A stretch of 64,000 bases of DNA from Clavaria fumosa. Lineage: Eukaryota > Basidiomycota > Agaricomycetes > Agaricales > Clavariaceae. Positions within the stretch are counted from its first letter, which is position 1. Every line of letters begins with the position of its first letter. The stretch is from assembly GCA_951802425.1 (NCBI GenBank), contig OX637804.1, positions 62,001 to 126,000 of the forward strand, given 5' to 3'. Positions 22,113 through 34,217 of this stretch are shown in pieces. A program made the translations under genes and the position numbers. Under the pieces are notes generated by a model. The model did no database searches. It saw only the letters and a list, made by a program, of their open reading frames with translations, and was not told the origin of the DNA.

Positions 22113-22442
22113 CTTCCTTTCTAGGCAACCCCAACAACACCATAAAAACCCAACAACAAAATCAAGAATACCCAGTCACCTAGTACCATAGTCCTTACAA
22201 GAGCCTCTTAACTACCATATCTACATTTCCAAACCACCTACCCATACTAGAGCAGAGCAGAGAACAGCAAAATAAAGCCAAAAACCAAATGTTAACCAAT
22301 GCCAGCAGTCACCAGACTGAAGATGCAGGGAGCAGCAGGACTACATGAACACAACCCCCCCATACTGACCACCAGGACACACCCTGCCAGTCAAAAATTA
22401 TGAATGACAACACCACCCAAGCCAGGGCCATTGAAAGGCAGC

Positions 22443-22655
22443 TTATCCCTCAAAAGAACTGGACTCAATGGTATATTGAGTAGGTAGTTCTATATAGAGG
22501 GATCTGCCCTCTCTGTACAGTTGTGACATTGTATATATAGGTGAGTGGCCCTCCAGGGGCTGCTGATGTAAGCATAGCCAAGCGGCTATGCTTATTAAAC
22601 TAAATATGGTATGTAGATTATGTAATAGGAAATATAGAAGGCCTGGGGCCTTACA
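22443..22655 (-). repeat. LTR B of Gypsy B (left arm)
   Basis: The reverse complement of 35695-35907. The outer TGTAAGG end reads ccttaca at 22655. The other end is lost after gggataa; compare the solo LTR at 54202-54427, which ends CTTACA. Confidence 0.85.
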
Positions 22656-23266
22656 CCCTCCCCCACTGGAGAGGCCCCTAACCAGAGATGATGCGCAGGC
22701 AGTGCAGGATGACAAGCAGGATTGTAAAATAATATTAAAGGGGTGCATCCCCTTGGGCAGAGTTGTCGCCATGTCACCAGGCGCAATCCCCTCCTGGGGC
22801 CTTTGCCTGGTGCTGACAGGTCCAGCCAAGTGGTCTGCATGACCTGCCCCCAGTTGGACAGTGTGTCACGAGTGGCACACCCTGGTGGGGGGTGTATTGT
22901 TAAACCTCCAATAGGCAGCCCTAGGGGGTTTCAGACAGTGGATGTACTTCCACTGTCTTCCAGGGGCATGTTGCCCCTCCATTTGTCCCCTGTCCTCTCC
23001 CCCACCCAGAGGCAGCACAGATGTGCACTGTGCCCTATGCACTCTAGCAGTGCATACATTCGGGGGGTATGGGAGGCTTCTCCCATTCAGCCAGCACTAG
23101 CTGGATGTCATCATCTAAGGGGGCATTCCCCTTTCACATGTACTTGTGTGGGTACATGAGTACAAATTTGTCCCAGAGCTTCTTCAACAGAGACTCTGGC
23201 ATCAGCAAATGCCTTGAGTGTCTGTGCAACTGTCAGTGTTACTTTTGTGGTCCAGAGTCTGGACCA

Positions 23267-23956
23267 TCACACAGGGAGGACTCTCCCTTTGATGGCCTGC
23301 GCATATGCCCCCTTTGAGACAAAGAGGGCCATGGCCATGGCCAGGAACAGGCACCGCATCTGGGCCTGGGATGGCACACATGCCATTATGGTGTGCCAGA
23401 TGGCCACCTTGCATGCAAAAGACAGGGGTGAGTCCCCATCTTTATCAATGCCAAGGATGGCCACTCTGCCCATCCTTATTTCCTCAACATAGCAGTGCAG
23501 GTCTGACACTGCGCCTCTGTCACCTTTTGTATTCATAGGGGGAATTTCCCCCTTCTCTCCTACAAAGGAGAGCCACAACTCTTGGGGGAGCAACAGCTCC
23601 CCAATGTCTATAAACTCCCTCATGGGAGGCACAACTACTCTCATCATTGCCAGCAGCAATGTCTGGTACAATGGATAGGAGGGTACTCCCCCTCCTGTGA
23701 CTTCCGAGGGTCCTGTCCTCAGGGATGGGTTGCCCATCCCTCCACTCTCTTGCAACATCTGCCCTTGCAGATGGCAGGCTACCTGGTCTGCTGATTTCTT
23801 GACCCTGGCAGGAACTCTCCAGTTCCTCACCAGCCAGTCCTCAACTGGCATGGGTGGCTTAGCCACTGTGGCATTCTTCTGGGCCTCCTTGACAGCCCAT
23901 CGCATCTTCATCATGGCAGTCATATCATAACTGCTGTCAGGCACTCCATGATGCAC
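23267..23956 (-). pseudogene. Unidentified ORF 2 next to Gypsy B (left arm)
   Basis: A 229-residue frame, mirror of 34483-35082 on the right. It begins after AVKEAQKNATVAKPPMPVED, with a hydrophobic C-terminal half (MRCLFLAMAMALFVSKGAYA). I recognise no domain. It lies between the chromodomain and the LTR, so it is probably an accessory or captured ORF of Gypsy B. It is open over a longer stretch here than in the right arm, where a TGA lies upstream at the corresponding site. Function unknown. Confidence 0.45.
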
Positions 23957-24127
23957 CTATTGGTTGAGGGCAATCACCTCCTCAACTGTCTTCAACTTGA
24001 CAACCCATGCACCAGGTTTCATGGACACCCCAGATGGCCAAGGGTAGCCATCTGGAGCTCTGTCTGGTTGAGGGGCATTAAAGGGATAACCCCTTGTCAG
24101 AGGTGTGAGAACCATCTCTGAGAAAGT

Positions 24128-24768
24128 TCATTTATGCCTCAGTGAGGCATCAGGATTCTGCTGACTGACACCAGCAGGTGGAAGAGGGGGATATCCCTCT
24201 TCAAAACTCATGGGGATGTCAATGTCCCCTGTAGGCAGTGCTATGTCCGCATACGAGACAGTGGTGCAGGCCCATTTTGGGTCCCACTCCAAGGGGTCCC
24301 TTTCAGGTCCCTTTCCCTTTGCTGTGGTTCTCAGTGTGGCAAGCTCCTCATTGGTGCTTGCCAACTTTTCTGTCAAGGAGAGAATCTTCTCCTGTGCCCC
24401 TCTAAGGTCTTCTTCAACCTTGTCCAAATTATCATAAGCTTTTCAAGCTTTTGCTGATGACCCACACAAAGGGCACTGCCCTTCTCATTATCCTTGCACA
24501 AGTCTTCCAGCTTGCACTGCATCACCTCAAGCCCCAGCCCAAGTTTGTGCTTAGCACTTTCCTGCACTTCCTTAAGTGTTTGCTGAAACACTTCATCCAA
24601 GTGCAACAGCAACTCGAAGATGTGACAATGGAACCTGATGCACTGAGGGCACCAGGATCTGTGAGTGATCGCATGAATCATGTGGTCTTGGACCCAGGGG
24701 AGGGCCTCCTCCCCTTGTGACAATAATGGCTGGGACAACCCAGCCATTCTGATGATGCTTGTCAGCAA
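24128..24768 (-). pseudogene. Unidentified coiled-coil ORF next to Gypsy B (left arm)
   Basis: Two overlapping minus-strand frames (24768-24373 and 24427-24128) correspond to the single 208-residue frame 33591-34217 of the right arm, so this arm carries a frameshift near 24430. The protein is rich in heptad-like Leu/Glu/Lys (EDLRGAQEKILSLTEKLAST), predicted coiled coil. No enzymatic motif is visible. Confidence 0.5.
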
Positions 24769-24998
24769 CGAGTTTCCTGGTGCAAGGCCAGGGACAGTGG
24801 CAGCAGGGATAGCATGAGGAGATGGGGTCTCCCTATCAGATCATCCATGGTTATGGTTGATGGAGAAATAAGAAAAAGAGGGTGGATCCTCTTAAGGTTT
24901 CGTACCTGAGCCACCATGTGACTCAACTGTGGCTAATGACCCTGCGGTCTGGCTCAATCTGTTTACTACTCTGCATGGGTGCTCTGTCTGCACTCTGC

Positions 24999-26911
24999 TC
25001 AAGGGTGCCTAGGCAGTGCCCTCCACGATTCCACCCCTTGCAATTCAAGGTAGTGGTCTAGAGCTGCTAGCTCTTTGACTCCCATATATGGCTCCCAAGT
25101 TGTATCCCCAAGATTCCATTGGACCTCACATTCTAGGTGGCGTCCTTCCCACCTATGGCCAATAATGGCATCAACCAGCCATTCCTCCTTTGGATCCATT
25201 CCAAAGTCATAAAAGAATTTCACTTCATGGTGCAGAAACAACATGTTGTTGTTTGGCTCATGTTGCTGTAGCCAGCTGACATGGAACATCGGGTGGATTC
25301 TCCTTGACTTTAGTGAGTCAGGGAGCTCCAGCTCGTATGTGGATGATTCTGGTCTACATGACCATATTGGGTAAGGCCCAATAAACTAATTCTCCCTCTC
25401 TAAATGGGTGCTCTTCCTGTCTATGCTGATTAGCATAAAACATCTGGTGGATGCAACTTTCTATGATCACGTCATGTGCCATTGAAAGGTTGAGTGCAGC
25501 CTTCTCTGCGAACATCCTTACTCCTCTGGGCTGTGCCCAGAGGTTGTCTGGCAACTCTGCCATCATCTGGGGCATATACCCATAGGTTAATTCAAATAGG
25601 GTGAACCCCATAGACATGCTTATCAGTGTGTTAATGGCGAACTTGACCATTGGGATTCGCTCCGCCCAATCTGTCTGGTCTGGCTGGACCACAGATCAGA
25701 TTGACTGCTCCATCACTTCATCTGTCTGCAGATGGAAAGCTGTGGACATCCACAGCTTAACACTGAGTAATTGGTGAGTTTCCTGCCAAAAGGCAGATGT
25801 GAATCTAGGATCATTGTTGGACACAATCAATCCTGGCAACCCATGTAGTCTCACTACATGTGTTAGAAAGAGCCAGGCTAGCTCTGCTGCCATTACCTGT
25901 ACTGCTGCATCTACCATGCATAATATTGGTGTTTTACATGCCAATGCCTTGATCATCTCCATGCATCTAGCATGGAGCGGCCTCCAGTGAAACATTTGCA
26001 TTTCACTATACAGACCGGCTAATGGGCCAGTATATGCAGACAGATTGGGCAGGAACTGTCCAATGTACTGTACTAACCCAAGGAACCTCTGTACCTTGTT
26101 AACGCTTGTTGGTGTTTTCCATTTTATCCACTGTAATGTGGATTCGCCAGGCATCTATTATGTGCCCTAAGCAATCTATGCTCTTTGCATATAACGAGCA
26201 CTTTTTCTTGCTCAAGAAAAGGCTGGTGCCTTTGAGGGTCTCAAAGACCATCCCTAAGTGATGCTCATGGTCCTCCAAGGTCTTGGAGAGGGTGAATACA
26301 TTGTCTAAGTACACATGCACATACTTCCCCAGCTGATGACAAAATATGTGCATCATCAGGCACTGAAAGGTAGCAGGGGCATTACATTCCCCTATCTGCA
26401 TCACCTGTGAGAACATGGTGCCCAAGACGGTCACAAATGCCATCTTCCACACCTCCTCAGGCTCTATGCATACTTGTTCGTTCGCATCTGATAGGTCAAT
26501 CTTTGACCTATATGCGGCTCTAGCCACATCCTCTCTGATCTGATCTTGATCAGGCAATGGGGTAATATCCTGTACAGTGTTTGCATTCTGTTTCTGGCAG
26601 TCTACAACTGTCTGTAGCAGCGGGTTCCAGCTGCTTTTCAGTATACACAGCATAGGAGCTGCCTGTGATGCTGCTCCTGCTTCCCACCAACCGTTAGTAA
26701 TGTAATGGTTCACTTTCTCAAGGAATTGTTCATTGAATGCCTCAGCACACCAAGGCAAGTAATAGTTATAGACTTTCTTTTTGTCTATCAAGGGTATATG
26801 GTGGTTTACTGCCCAAAATGGAGGCAGTCCGGGGGGGACTCCCCCAAAGAGTTCAGCATACTGGTTAAACCAGTACTCATGCCTGCCCTTGAGGTAGGCA
26901 TCATCTTTCAA
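24999..26911 (-). pseudogene. Gypsy B pol, left arm, with 1113-bp internal deletion
   Basis: On the minus strand: RT (26911-26099) with catalytic HVYLDNVFTLS (YLDD changed to YLDN), then the frame 26154-25696. There the RNase H lead-in ILCMVDAAVQ runs directly into integrase VMAAELAWLFLTHVV, because 1113 bp (371 codons) present on the right are missing here. Integrase retains FTSAFWQETHQLL, but the catalytic Asp of SDRD is Asn (SNND). The integrase C-terminus (25692-25354) and chromodomain (25289-24999; DAIIGHRWEGRHLECEVQW) follow. Inactive. Confidence 0.9.
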
Positions 26912-27119
26912 TTTTACAGAGGCATTAGCCTCTCCCCCTTCCAGGGCTCACCCTTGTCACAGGGGCCCAAGTGTAGTCAGCTCTTTGGAGCTTCCTTCCT
27001 TGGCACACTCTTTCCCAATACATGGAGGCATAACACTTCTGTTTCCTCACTCGGGTGACATAGCCTGAAGGGTTTTTCCTTTTCCTTTGCAGATATGGAT
27101 TGCCCACAACCAGCATAGT

Positions 27120-27460
27120 CATCTTCCACGACTTCCTAGGCAGTGCAAGCAGGGTGAGCAGGTGAGTGGGGCAATCATGGTTAGCAGTCAGCAGTGCAAG
27201 TGGGATGGGCAGGGTGGATGTCACAAGTGGGTTGAGCAGGGTAGGCAGTGCAAGTGAGGCAAGTGGGGTGGATGATGGAAGTGGTGAGAGTGACATGGAT
27301 GGCACAAGCATGATTACTAGTGCAGTACAAGCAAGGTGAACATGATAGACAGGTACTTACATTGAGGGGTAGGGTGACTTGCTGCCTGTGGACAATGGAG
27401 GTCTGAGATGAGTGGGGACAAGCAAGCACATCATCCTTCACCCATATTGTATATTTACAT
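27120..27460. repeat. Degenerate G/T-rich minisatellite (left arm)
   Basis: Imperfect words such as gcagtgcaagcagggtgag and caagtggggtggatg recur with no fixed period. Mirrored at 29785-30125. ORFs here are Cys/Thr/Leu-rich low-complexity reads and are not genes. A similar block lies at 28057-28315, mirrored at 28930-29188. Confidence 0.65.
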
Positions 27461-27482
27461 GAATCTGCAACTCATCTTAAGA

Positions 27483-28030
27483 AATGGAATTTTGTTTCCA
27501 CATTTCATCAGTATTTCTTGTCCACATGGATGACATTGTTATGCCTTCCTGTCTCTACTACCAACTAAGGGCCTTCTTCTTCCATTCCATCTAGCATCCA
27601 TTCCAGCCCTCCTCCATCTGAGGTGCTCCCTGTTGTCCCTATAGCACCATCAGATAGTCACCCATGTACCAGCATACCATTGCCCTTGTATGATTGTCTG
27701 CTCTCCTGTCTCTTCCCCAGTCTCTTCATTCAGCAATTGTGTCTCCCCCATTCTCCCCCATGTGTTGATAGCTGTGGGCCACACACATGCTTTCAAGCTT
27801 TGACACAAACTCAACTCATCACTTAACTGACTTTGTGAGATGGGGCATCCAGGACACCCACTTTGACATTCACATCTAGTCAACTTTGTGTGTCATTTGG
27901 GCATGGCAGTCCTGGACACCCACCTTGAGGCACACATCCAGTCAACTTACTTTGTACATTATGAGAGATGTGGGTGTCCTGGTCCTCCTGGCATGGCTTA
28001 CCTGTATCTGTATGATGTCCCAGCCTGCAT
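27483..28030 (+). repeat. Dispersed repeat family C, copy in left arm
   Basis: It starts near catttcatcagtatttcttg and includes atgccttcctgtctctacta, gatagtcacccatgtaccag and ttgacattcacatctagtca. Related copies: 29215-29762 (mirror), 53905-54085 (partial) and 54715-55190. No coding potential; no terminal repeats recognised. Confidence 0.75.
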
Positions 28031-28606
28031 CACATTGGATCTTGGTAGGTATGTAGGACCTAGGTTTGGCATGCTAAGAGTGAGTAGCACAGGTGGTGTA
28101 AGTAGGATGGAGGGTGGACAGTGTGAGTGGAGTGAGTGGGTGGCACAGGCAAGGTGAGTAAGGCAAGTGGCACAAGTGAGGAGGTGCAAGTGAGGCAAGC
28201 CATGTAGTGTAGCACCAATGAGGTGAGTGGGTAGGCAGTGCAAGCAGGGTGGATGGCACAATTGGGGGTGAGCAGCATGGGTGGCACCATTGGGACAAGT
28301 TTGGTGGACAGTGCATATTATCAGTCAATGATAAGTTAATATTTCCTTGTATTATTCATGACATGTCTGCTTGAGTAATGTATGTGTTTACTGTGCTCAT
28401 GCTTGTCATACCTGGCACTGCTCATGTTCATCAGTCATTGCTTATGTGTGCCATACAGTGCCTAGGCTATGTCCATGCTGCTCATAGCAACCCACCTCCA
28501 GACCCTGTTCTTTTTTCCCTTCCCCAGGTAGTCCAGCACAATGCAGTTCTGCCTCCACCCCTTCCTTGCCATGTGCTATCCACTCTATGCTGCTTGTCTT
28601 GTTCTT

Positions 28607-28638
28607 GGGTCTATGTTAATCACCAGACTCCTAGACAG
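28607..28638. other. Spacer at the centre of the giant inverted repeat
   Basis: 32 nt separate the perfectly complementary arms (left end gtcttgttctt, right start aagaacaagac). Partial complementarity (gtcta against tagac) continues into the spacer, so the original turn may have been even tighter. Confidence 0.9.
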
Positions 28639-29214
28639 AAGAACAAGACAAGCAGCATAGAGTGGATAGCACATGGCAAGGAAGGGGTGGAGGCAGAACT
28701 GCATTGTGCTGGACTACCTGGGGAAGGGAAAAAAGAACAGGGTCTGGAGGTGGGTTGCTATGAGCAGCATGGACATAGCCTAGGCACTGTATGGCACACA
28801 TAAGCAATGACTGATGAACATGAGCAGTGCCAGGTATGACAAGCATGAGCACAGTAAACACATACATTACTCAAGCAGACATGTCATGAATAATACAAGG
28901 AAATATTAACTTATCATTGACTGATAATATGCACTGTCCACCAAACTTGTCCCAATGGTGCCACCCATGCTGCTCACCCCCAATTGTGCCATCCACCCTG
29001 CTTGCACTGCCTACCCACTCACCTCATTGGTGCTACACTACATGGCTTGCCTCACTTGCACCTCCTCACTTGTGCCACTTGCCTTACTCACCTTGCCTGT
29101 GCCACCCACTCACTCCACTCACACTGTCCACCCTCCATCCTACTTACACCACCTGTGCTACTCACTCTTAGCATGCCAAACCTAGGTCCTACATACCTAC
29201 CAAGATCCAATGTG

Positions 29215-29762
29215 ATGCAGGCTGGGACATCATACAGATACAGGTAAGCCATGCCAGGAGGACCAGGACACCCACATCTCTCATAATGTACAAAGTAAGT
29301 TGACTGGATGTGTGCCTCAAGGTGGGTGTCCAGGACTGCCATGCCCAAATGACACACAAAGTTGACTAGATGTGAATGTCAAAGTGGGTGTCCTGGATGC
29401 CCCATCTCACAAAGTCAGTTAAGTGATGAGTTGAGTTTGTGTCAAAGCTTGAAAGCATGTGTGTGGCCCACAGCTATCAACACATGGGGGAGAATGGGGG
29501 AGACACAATTGCTGAATGAAGAGACTGGGGAAGAGACAGGAGAGCAGACAATCATACAAGGGCAATGGTATGCTGGTACATGGGTGACTATCTGATGGTG
29601 CTATAGGGACAACAGGGAGCACCTCAGATGGAGGAGGGCTTGAATGGATGCTAGATGGAATGGAAGAAGAAGGCCCTTAGTTGGTAGTAGAGACAGGAAG
29701 GCATAACAATGTCATCCATGTGGACAATAAATACTGATGAAATGTGGAAACAAAATTCCATT
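29215..29762 (-). repeat. Dispersed repeat family C, copy in right arm
   Basis: The exact mirror of the left-arm copy by position. It is bounded on the centre side and outer side by minisatellite-like C/A-rich blocks (28930-29188 and 29785-30125). Confidence 0.75.
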
Positions 29763-30333
29763 TCTTAAGATGAGTTGCAGATTCATGTGAATATACAATA
29801 TGGGTGAAGGATGATGTGCTTGCTTGTCCCCACTCATCTCAGACCTCCATTGTCCACAGGCAGCAAGTCACCCTACCCCTCAATGTAAGTACCTGTCTAT
29901 CATGTTCACCTTGCTTGTACTGCACTAGTAATCATGCTTGTGCCATCCATGTCACTCTCACCACTTCCATCATCCACCCCACTTGCCTCACTTGCACTGC
30001 CTACCCTGCTCAACCCACTTGTGACATCCACCCTGCCCATCCCACTTGCACTGCTGACTGCTAACCATGATTGCCCCACTCACCTGCTCACCCTGCTTGC
30101 ACTGCCTAGGAAGTTGTGGAAGATGACTATGCTGGTTGTGGGCAATCCATATCTGCAAAGGAAAAGGAAAAACCCTTCAGGCTATGTCGCCCGAGTGAGG
30201 AAACAGAAGTGTTACACCTCCATGTATTGGGAAAGAGTGTGCCAAGGAAGGAAGCTCCAAAGAGCTGACTACACTTGGGCCCCTGTGACAAGGGTGAGCC
30301 CTGGAAGGGGGAGAGGCTAATGCCTCTGTAAAA

Positions 30334-33300
30334 TTGAAAGATAATGCCTACCTCAAGGGCAGGCATGAGTACTGGTTTAACCAGTATGCTGAACTCTTTG
30401 GGGGAGTCCCCCCCAGACTGCCTCCATTTCGGGCAGTAAACCACCATATACCCTTGATAGACAAAAAGAAAGTCTATAACTATTACTTGCCTTGGTGTGC
30501 CGAGGCATTCAAGGAACAATTCCTTGAGAAAGTGAACCGTTACATTACTAACAGTTGGTGGGAAGCAGGAGCAGCATCACAGGCAGCTCCTATGCTGTGT
30601 ATACTGAAAAGCAGCTGGAACCCGCTGCTACAGACAGTTGTAGACTGCCAGAAACAGAATGCAAACACTGTACAGGATATTACCCCATTGCCTGATCAAG
30701 ATCAGATCAGAGAGGACATGGCTAGAGCTGCATATAGGTCCAAGATTGACCTATCAGATGAGAATGAACAAGTATGCGTAGAGCCTGAGGAGGTGTGGAA
30801 GATGGCATTTGTGACCATCTTGGGCACCATGTTCTCACAGGTGATGCAGATAGGGGAATGTAATGCCCCTGCTACCTTTCAGTGCCTGATGATGCACATA
30901 TTTTGTCATCAGCTGGGGAAGTATGTGCATGTGTACTTAGACAATGTATTCACCCTCTCCAAGACCTTGGAGGACCATGAGCATCACTTAGGGATGGTCT
31001 TTGAGACCCTCAAAGGCACCAGCCTTTTCTTGAGCAAGAAAAAGTGCTCGTTATATGCAAAGAGCATAGATTGCTTTGGGCACATAATAGATGCCTGGCA
31101 AATCCACATTACAGTGGATAAAATGGAAAACACCAACAAGCGTTAACAAGGTACAGAGGTTCCTTGGGTTAGTACAGTACATTGGACAGTTCCTGCCCAA
31201 TCTGTCTGCATATACTGGCCCATTAGCCAGTCTGTATAGTGAAATGCAAATGTTTCACTGGAGGCCGCTCCATGATAGATGCATGGAGATGATCAAGGCA
31301 TTGGCATGTAAAACACCAATATTATGCCTGGTAGATGCAGCAGTACAGGAGCCAATATGGCTTGTGTGCAACACCTCAGTATTGGGTGTAGGGGCTATGT
31401 ATGGCCAGGGGAAGACATGGGAAACCTGCCGCCCAGCAGGGTTTATGTCTAAAAGATTTAGCCTGGCCCAGTTTAGTTATGAAACTTGGGACTGGGAGGC
31501 CTTAGCAATTGTTGAATCACTGCAGATAAACTCCTTGGCAGACAGATCAATGTGGTCATGGACCATGAAGCACTGGGGTTCTTCAAGAACCAAATGCACT
31601 TGTCTGGCTGGCAGGCCAGGTGGATGGAATCTATGGAGAGGTTTGACTACTCCATTACTTACATTAAAGGCAAGCACAACAAAGTTGTGGATTGCCTTTC
31701 ATGTTACCATATGAGTGATGTGACAGATGAGATTCATCCAGATCATGAGTATGTGAAGGCAGATATTCACCTTGACCCTGAAGGGGACAAGCTGCCCCAC
31801 AGATGCCTGGAGGAGGTGCACACACTACAAGTACACACACCTGCTGCGGAGCAGGAGACTGAGCAGGAGCAGCTGCTGCCTGAGCCCCAAGCAGACAGGG
31901 ATGTATGGGACAAGATGCTCGTGCCCTTAAGGCCCTGTGTGGAAGGGGAGAATGACAGGGTGCTGCAAAGCATCTGTGATGGCTACAAACAGGATCACCT
32001 GTTTAAAATAATACAGGAAACACCAGGGAATTACACCAGTTTCAAGATGAGGGATGACCTGATCTTTGTGGAGAACAGAAAGGGAGATGAGGTGCTCTGT
32101 GTGCCTCATACCCTTCATGAAGGGAAAAGCATCCCTGGAATAGTGATCCAGGAGGCCCATGCAGTCCTAGGACACGTGGGGTTGCAGATAACAATGGACT
32201 ATGTCCACTGCTATTATTAGTGGCCATCAGTGTCTAAGGACATTGAGAAGTTTTGCTCATCATGTGACATGTGCCAAACGAGCAAGACTTCCCCTCAGAA
32301 GCTGCAAGGGCTTCTACATACCCTCCCAATTCCCAGGCAGCCCTGGGAATCAATAGGAATGGACTTTGTAGTCCATTTCCTATGTCAAAAGAGGTGGACT
32401 ACCTCTGGGTGGTGATTTGCCACCTCACCTCACTGGTACACCTAGTACCAGTCACCATGTTGGTAATGGCAGCAGAGCTAGCCTGGCTCTTTCTAACACA
32501 TGTAGTGAGACTACATGGTTGCCAGGATCGATTGTGTCCAACCATGATCCTAGATTCACATCTGCCTTTTGGCAGGAAACTCACCAATTACTCAGTGTTA
32601 AGCTGTGGATGTCCACAGCTTTCCATCTGCAGACAGATGGTGTGATGGAGCAGTCAATCTGATCTGTGGTCCAGCCAGACCAGACAGATTGGGCAGAGCG
32701 AATTCCAATGGTCAAGTTCGCCATTAACACATCGATAAGCATGTCTATGGGGTTCACCCTATTTGAATTAACCTATGGGTATATGCCCCAGATGATGGCA
32801 GAGTTGCCAGACAACCTCTGGGCACAGCCCAGAGGAGTAAGGATGTTCGCAGAGAAGGCTGCACTCAACCTTTCAATGGCACATGACGTGATCATAGAAA
32901 GTTGCATCCACCAGATGTTTTATGCTAATCAGCATAGACAGGAAGAGCACCCATTTAGAGAGGGAGAATTAGTTTATTGGGCCTTACCCAATATGGTCAT
33001 GTAGACCGGAATCATCCACATACGAGCTGGAGCTCCCCGACTCACTAAAGTCAAGGAGAATCCACCCGATGTTCCATGTCAGCTGGCTACAGCAACATGA
33101 GCCAAACAACAACATGTTGTTTCTGCACCATGAAGTGAAAGTCTTTTATGACTTTGGAATGGATCCAAAGGAGGAATGGCTGGTCGATGCCATTATTGGC
33201 CATAGGTGGGAAGGACACCACCTAGAATGTGAGGTCCAATGGAATCTTGGGGATACAACTTGGGAGCCATATATGGGAGTCAAAGAGCTAGCAGCTCTAG

Positions 33301-33359
33301 ACCACTACCTTGAATTGCAAGGGGTGGAATCGTGGAGGGCACTGCCTAGGCACCCTTGA
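30334..33359 (+). pseudogene. Gypsy B pol, right arm (RT, RNase H, integrase, chromodomain)
   Basis: The RT frame (30334-31146) shows RAVNHHIPLIDKKKVYNYYLP, TVVDCQKQNANTV, YRSKIDLSDENEQ and HVYLDN (30934-30945), where the second catalytic Asp is Asn. RNase H (31091-31714) has EPIWLVCNTSVLGVGAMYGQ, with Asn at the first catalytic Asp (31370-31372), then MDHEALGFFKNQ in another frame. Integrase has a zinc finger (HAVLGHVGLQ; CSSCDMCQTSK) and PWESIGMDFV, then SNHDPRFTSAFW, with Asn (32540-32542) for the second catalytic Asp. The chromodomain is DAIIGHRWEGHHLECEVQW. Frameshifts lie near 31140, 31540, 32400-32460 and 33010, and TAG at 32218-32220. gag and protease are not recognisable between the palindrome centre and RT. 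Confidence 0.92.
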
Positions 33360-33590
33360 GCAGAGTGCAGACAGAGCACCCATGCAGAGTAGTAAACAAG
33401 ATTGAGCCAGACCGCAGGGTCATTAGCCACAGTTGAGTCACATGGTGGCTCAGGTACAAAACCTTAAGAGGATCCACCCTCTTGTTCTTATTTCTCCATC
33501 AACCATAACCATGGATGATCCGATGGGGAGACCCCATCTCCTCATGCTATCCCTGCTGCCACTGTCCCTGGCCTTGCACCAGGAAACTCA

Positions 33591-34217
33591 TTGCTGACAA
33601 GCATCATCAGAATGGCTGGGTTGTCCCAGCTGTTATTGTCACAAGGGGAGGAGGCCCTCCCCTGGGTCCAAGACCACATGATTCATGCGATCACTCACAG
33701 ATCCTGGTGCCCTCAGTGCATCAGGTTCCATTGTCACATCTTCAAGTTGCTGTTGCACTTGGATGAAGTGTTTCAGCAAACACTTAAGGAAGTGCAGGAA
33801 AGTGCTAAGCACAAACTCAGGCTGGGGCTTGAGGTGATGCAGTGCAAGCTGGAAGACTTGTGCAAGGATAATGAGAAGGGCAGTGCCCTTTGTGTGGGTC
33901 ATCAGCAAAAGCTTGAAAAAGCTTATGATAATTTGGACAAGGTTGAAGAAGACCTTAGAGGGGCACAGGAGAAGATTCTCTCCTTGACAGAAAAGTTGGC
34001 AAGCACCAATGAGGAACTTGCCACACTGAGAACCACAGCAAAGGGAAAGGGACCTGAAAGGGACCCCTTGGAGTGGGACCCAAAATGGGCCTGCACCACT
34101 GTCTTGTATGCGGACATAGCACTGCCTACAGGGGACATTGACATCCCCATGAGTTTTGAAGAGGGATATCCCCCTCTTCCACCTGCTGGTGTCAGTCAGC
34201 AGAATCCTGATGCATAA
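33591..34217 (+). CDS. Unidentified coiled-coil ORF downstream of Gypsy B pol
   Basis: A continuous 208-residue frame. The first 60 residues include HAITHRSWCPQCIRFHCHIF, a Cys/His cluster. Residues about 60-150 are charged and helical (QQTLKEVQESAKHKLRLGLE; EDLRGAQEKILSLTEKLAST), consistent with a coiled coil. The end is Pro-rich (EEGYPPLPPAG). I know no family for it. It lies between the chromodomain and the 3' LTR of Gypsy B on the same strand, where some gypsy elements carry extra ORFs. It may be a displaced gag-like protein or a captured host fragment. Whether it is expressed is unknown. The left-arm copy is frameshifted. Confidence 0.4.
   Translation: MLTSIIRMAGLSQLLLSQGEEALPWVQDHMIHAITHRSWCPQCIRFHCHIFKLLLHLDEVFQQTLKEVQESAKHKLRLGLEVMQCKLEDLCKDNEKGSALCVGHQQKLEKAYDNLDKVEEDLRGAQEKILSLTEKLASTNEELATLRTTAKGKGPERDPLEWDPKWACTTVLYADIALPTGDIDIPMSFEEGYPPLPPAGVSQQNPDA

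Larger units (their letters stand above)
20437..28606. repeat. Left arm of giant inverted repeat
   Basis: The arm is the reverse complement of 28639-37913. Paired positions sum to 57245 near the centre and to about 58350 further out; the change of 1113 marks a deletion in this arm at 25896/25897. Near the centre the arms appear identical. In the pol region a 270-residue ORF differs at 12 residues. Content from the outside in: LTR A fragment, Copia fragment, LTR B, two unidentified ORFs, Gypsy B pol, G/T-rich minisatellite and repeat family C. Confidence 0.97.

Noticed and set aside
28378..28867. 141- and 78-residue ORFs across the palindrome centre
   Set aside because: The same low-complexity sequence read from both arms. 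No domain, and one ORF simply reads through the spacer.
27181..30064. Cys/Thr/His-rich ORFs in the palindrome arms
   Set aside because: Translations of C/A-rich minisatellite; repeated HP, CT and TC runs follow the DNA repeat.
31349..32462. The 1113 bp missing from the left arm as a spliced intron (retro-copied mRNA)
   Set aside because: It encodes conserved RNase H and integrase and has no GT at its start or AG at its end.
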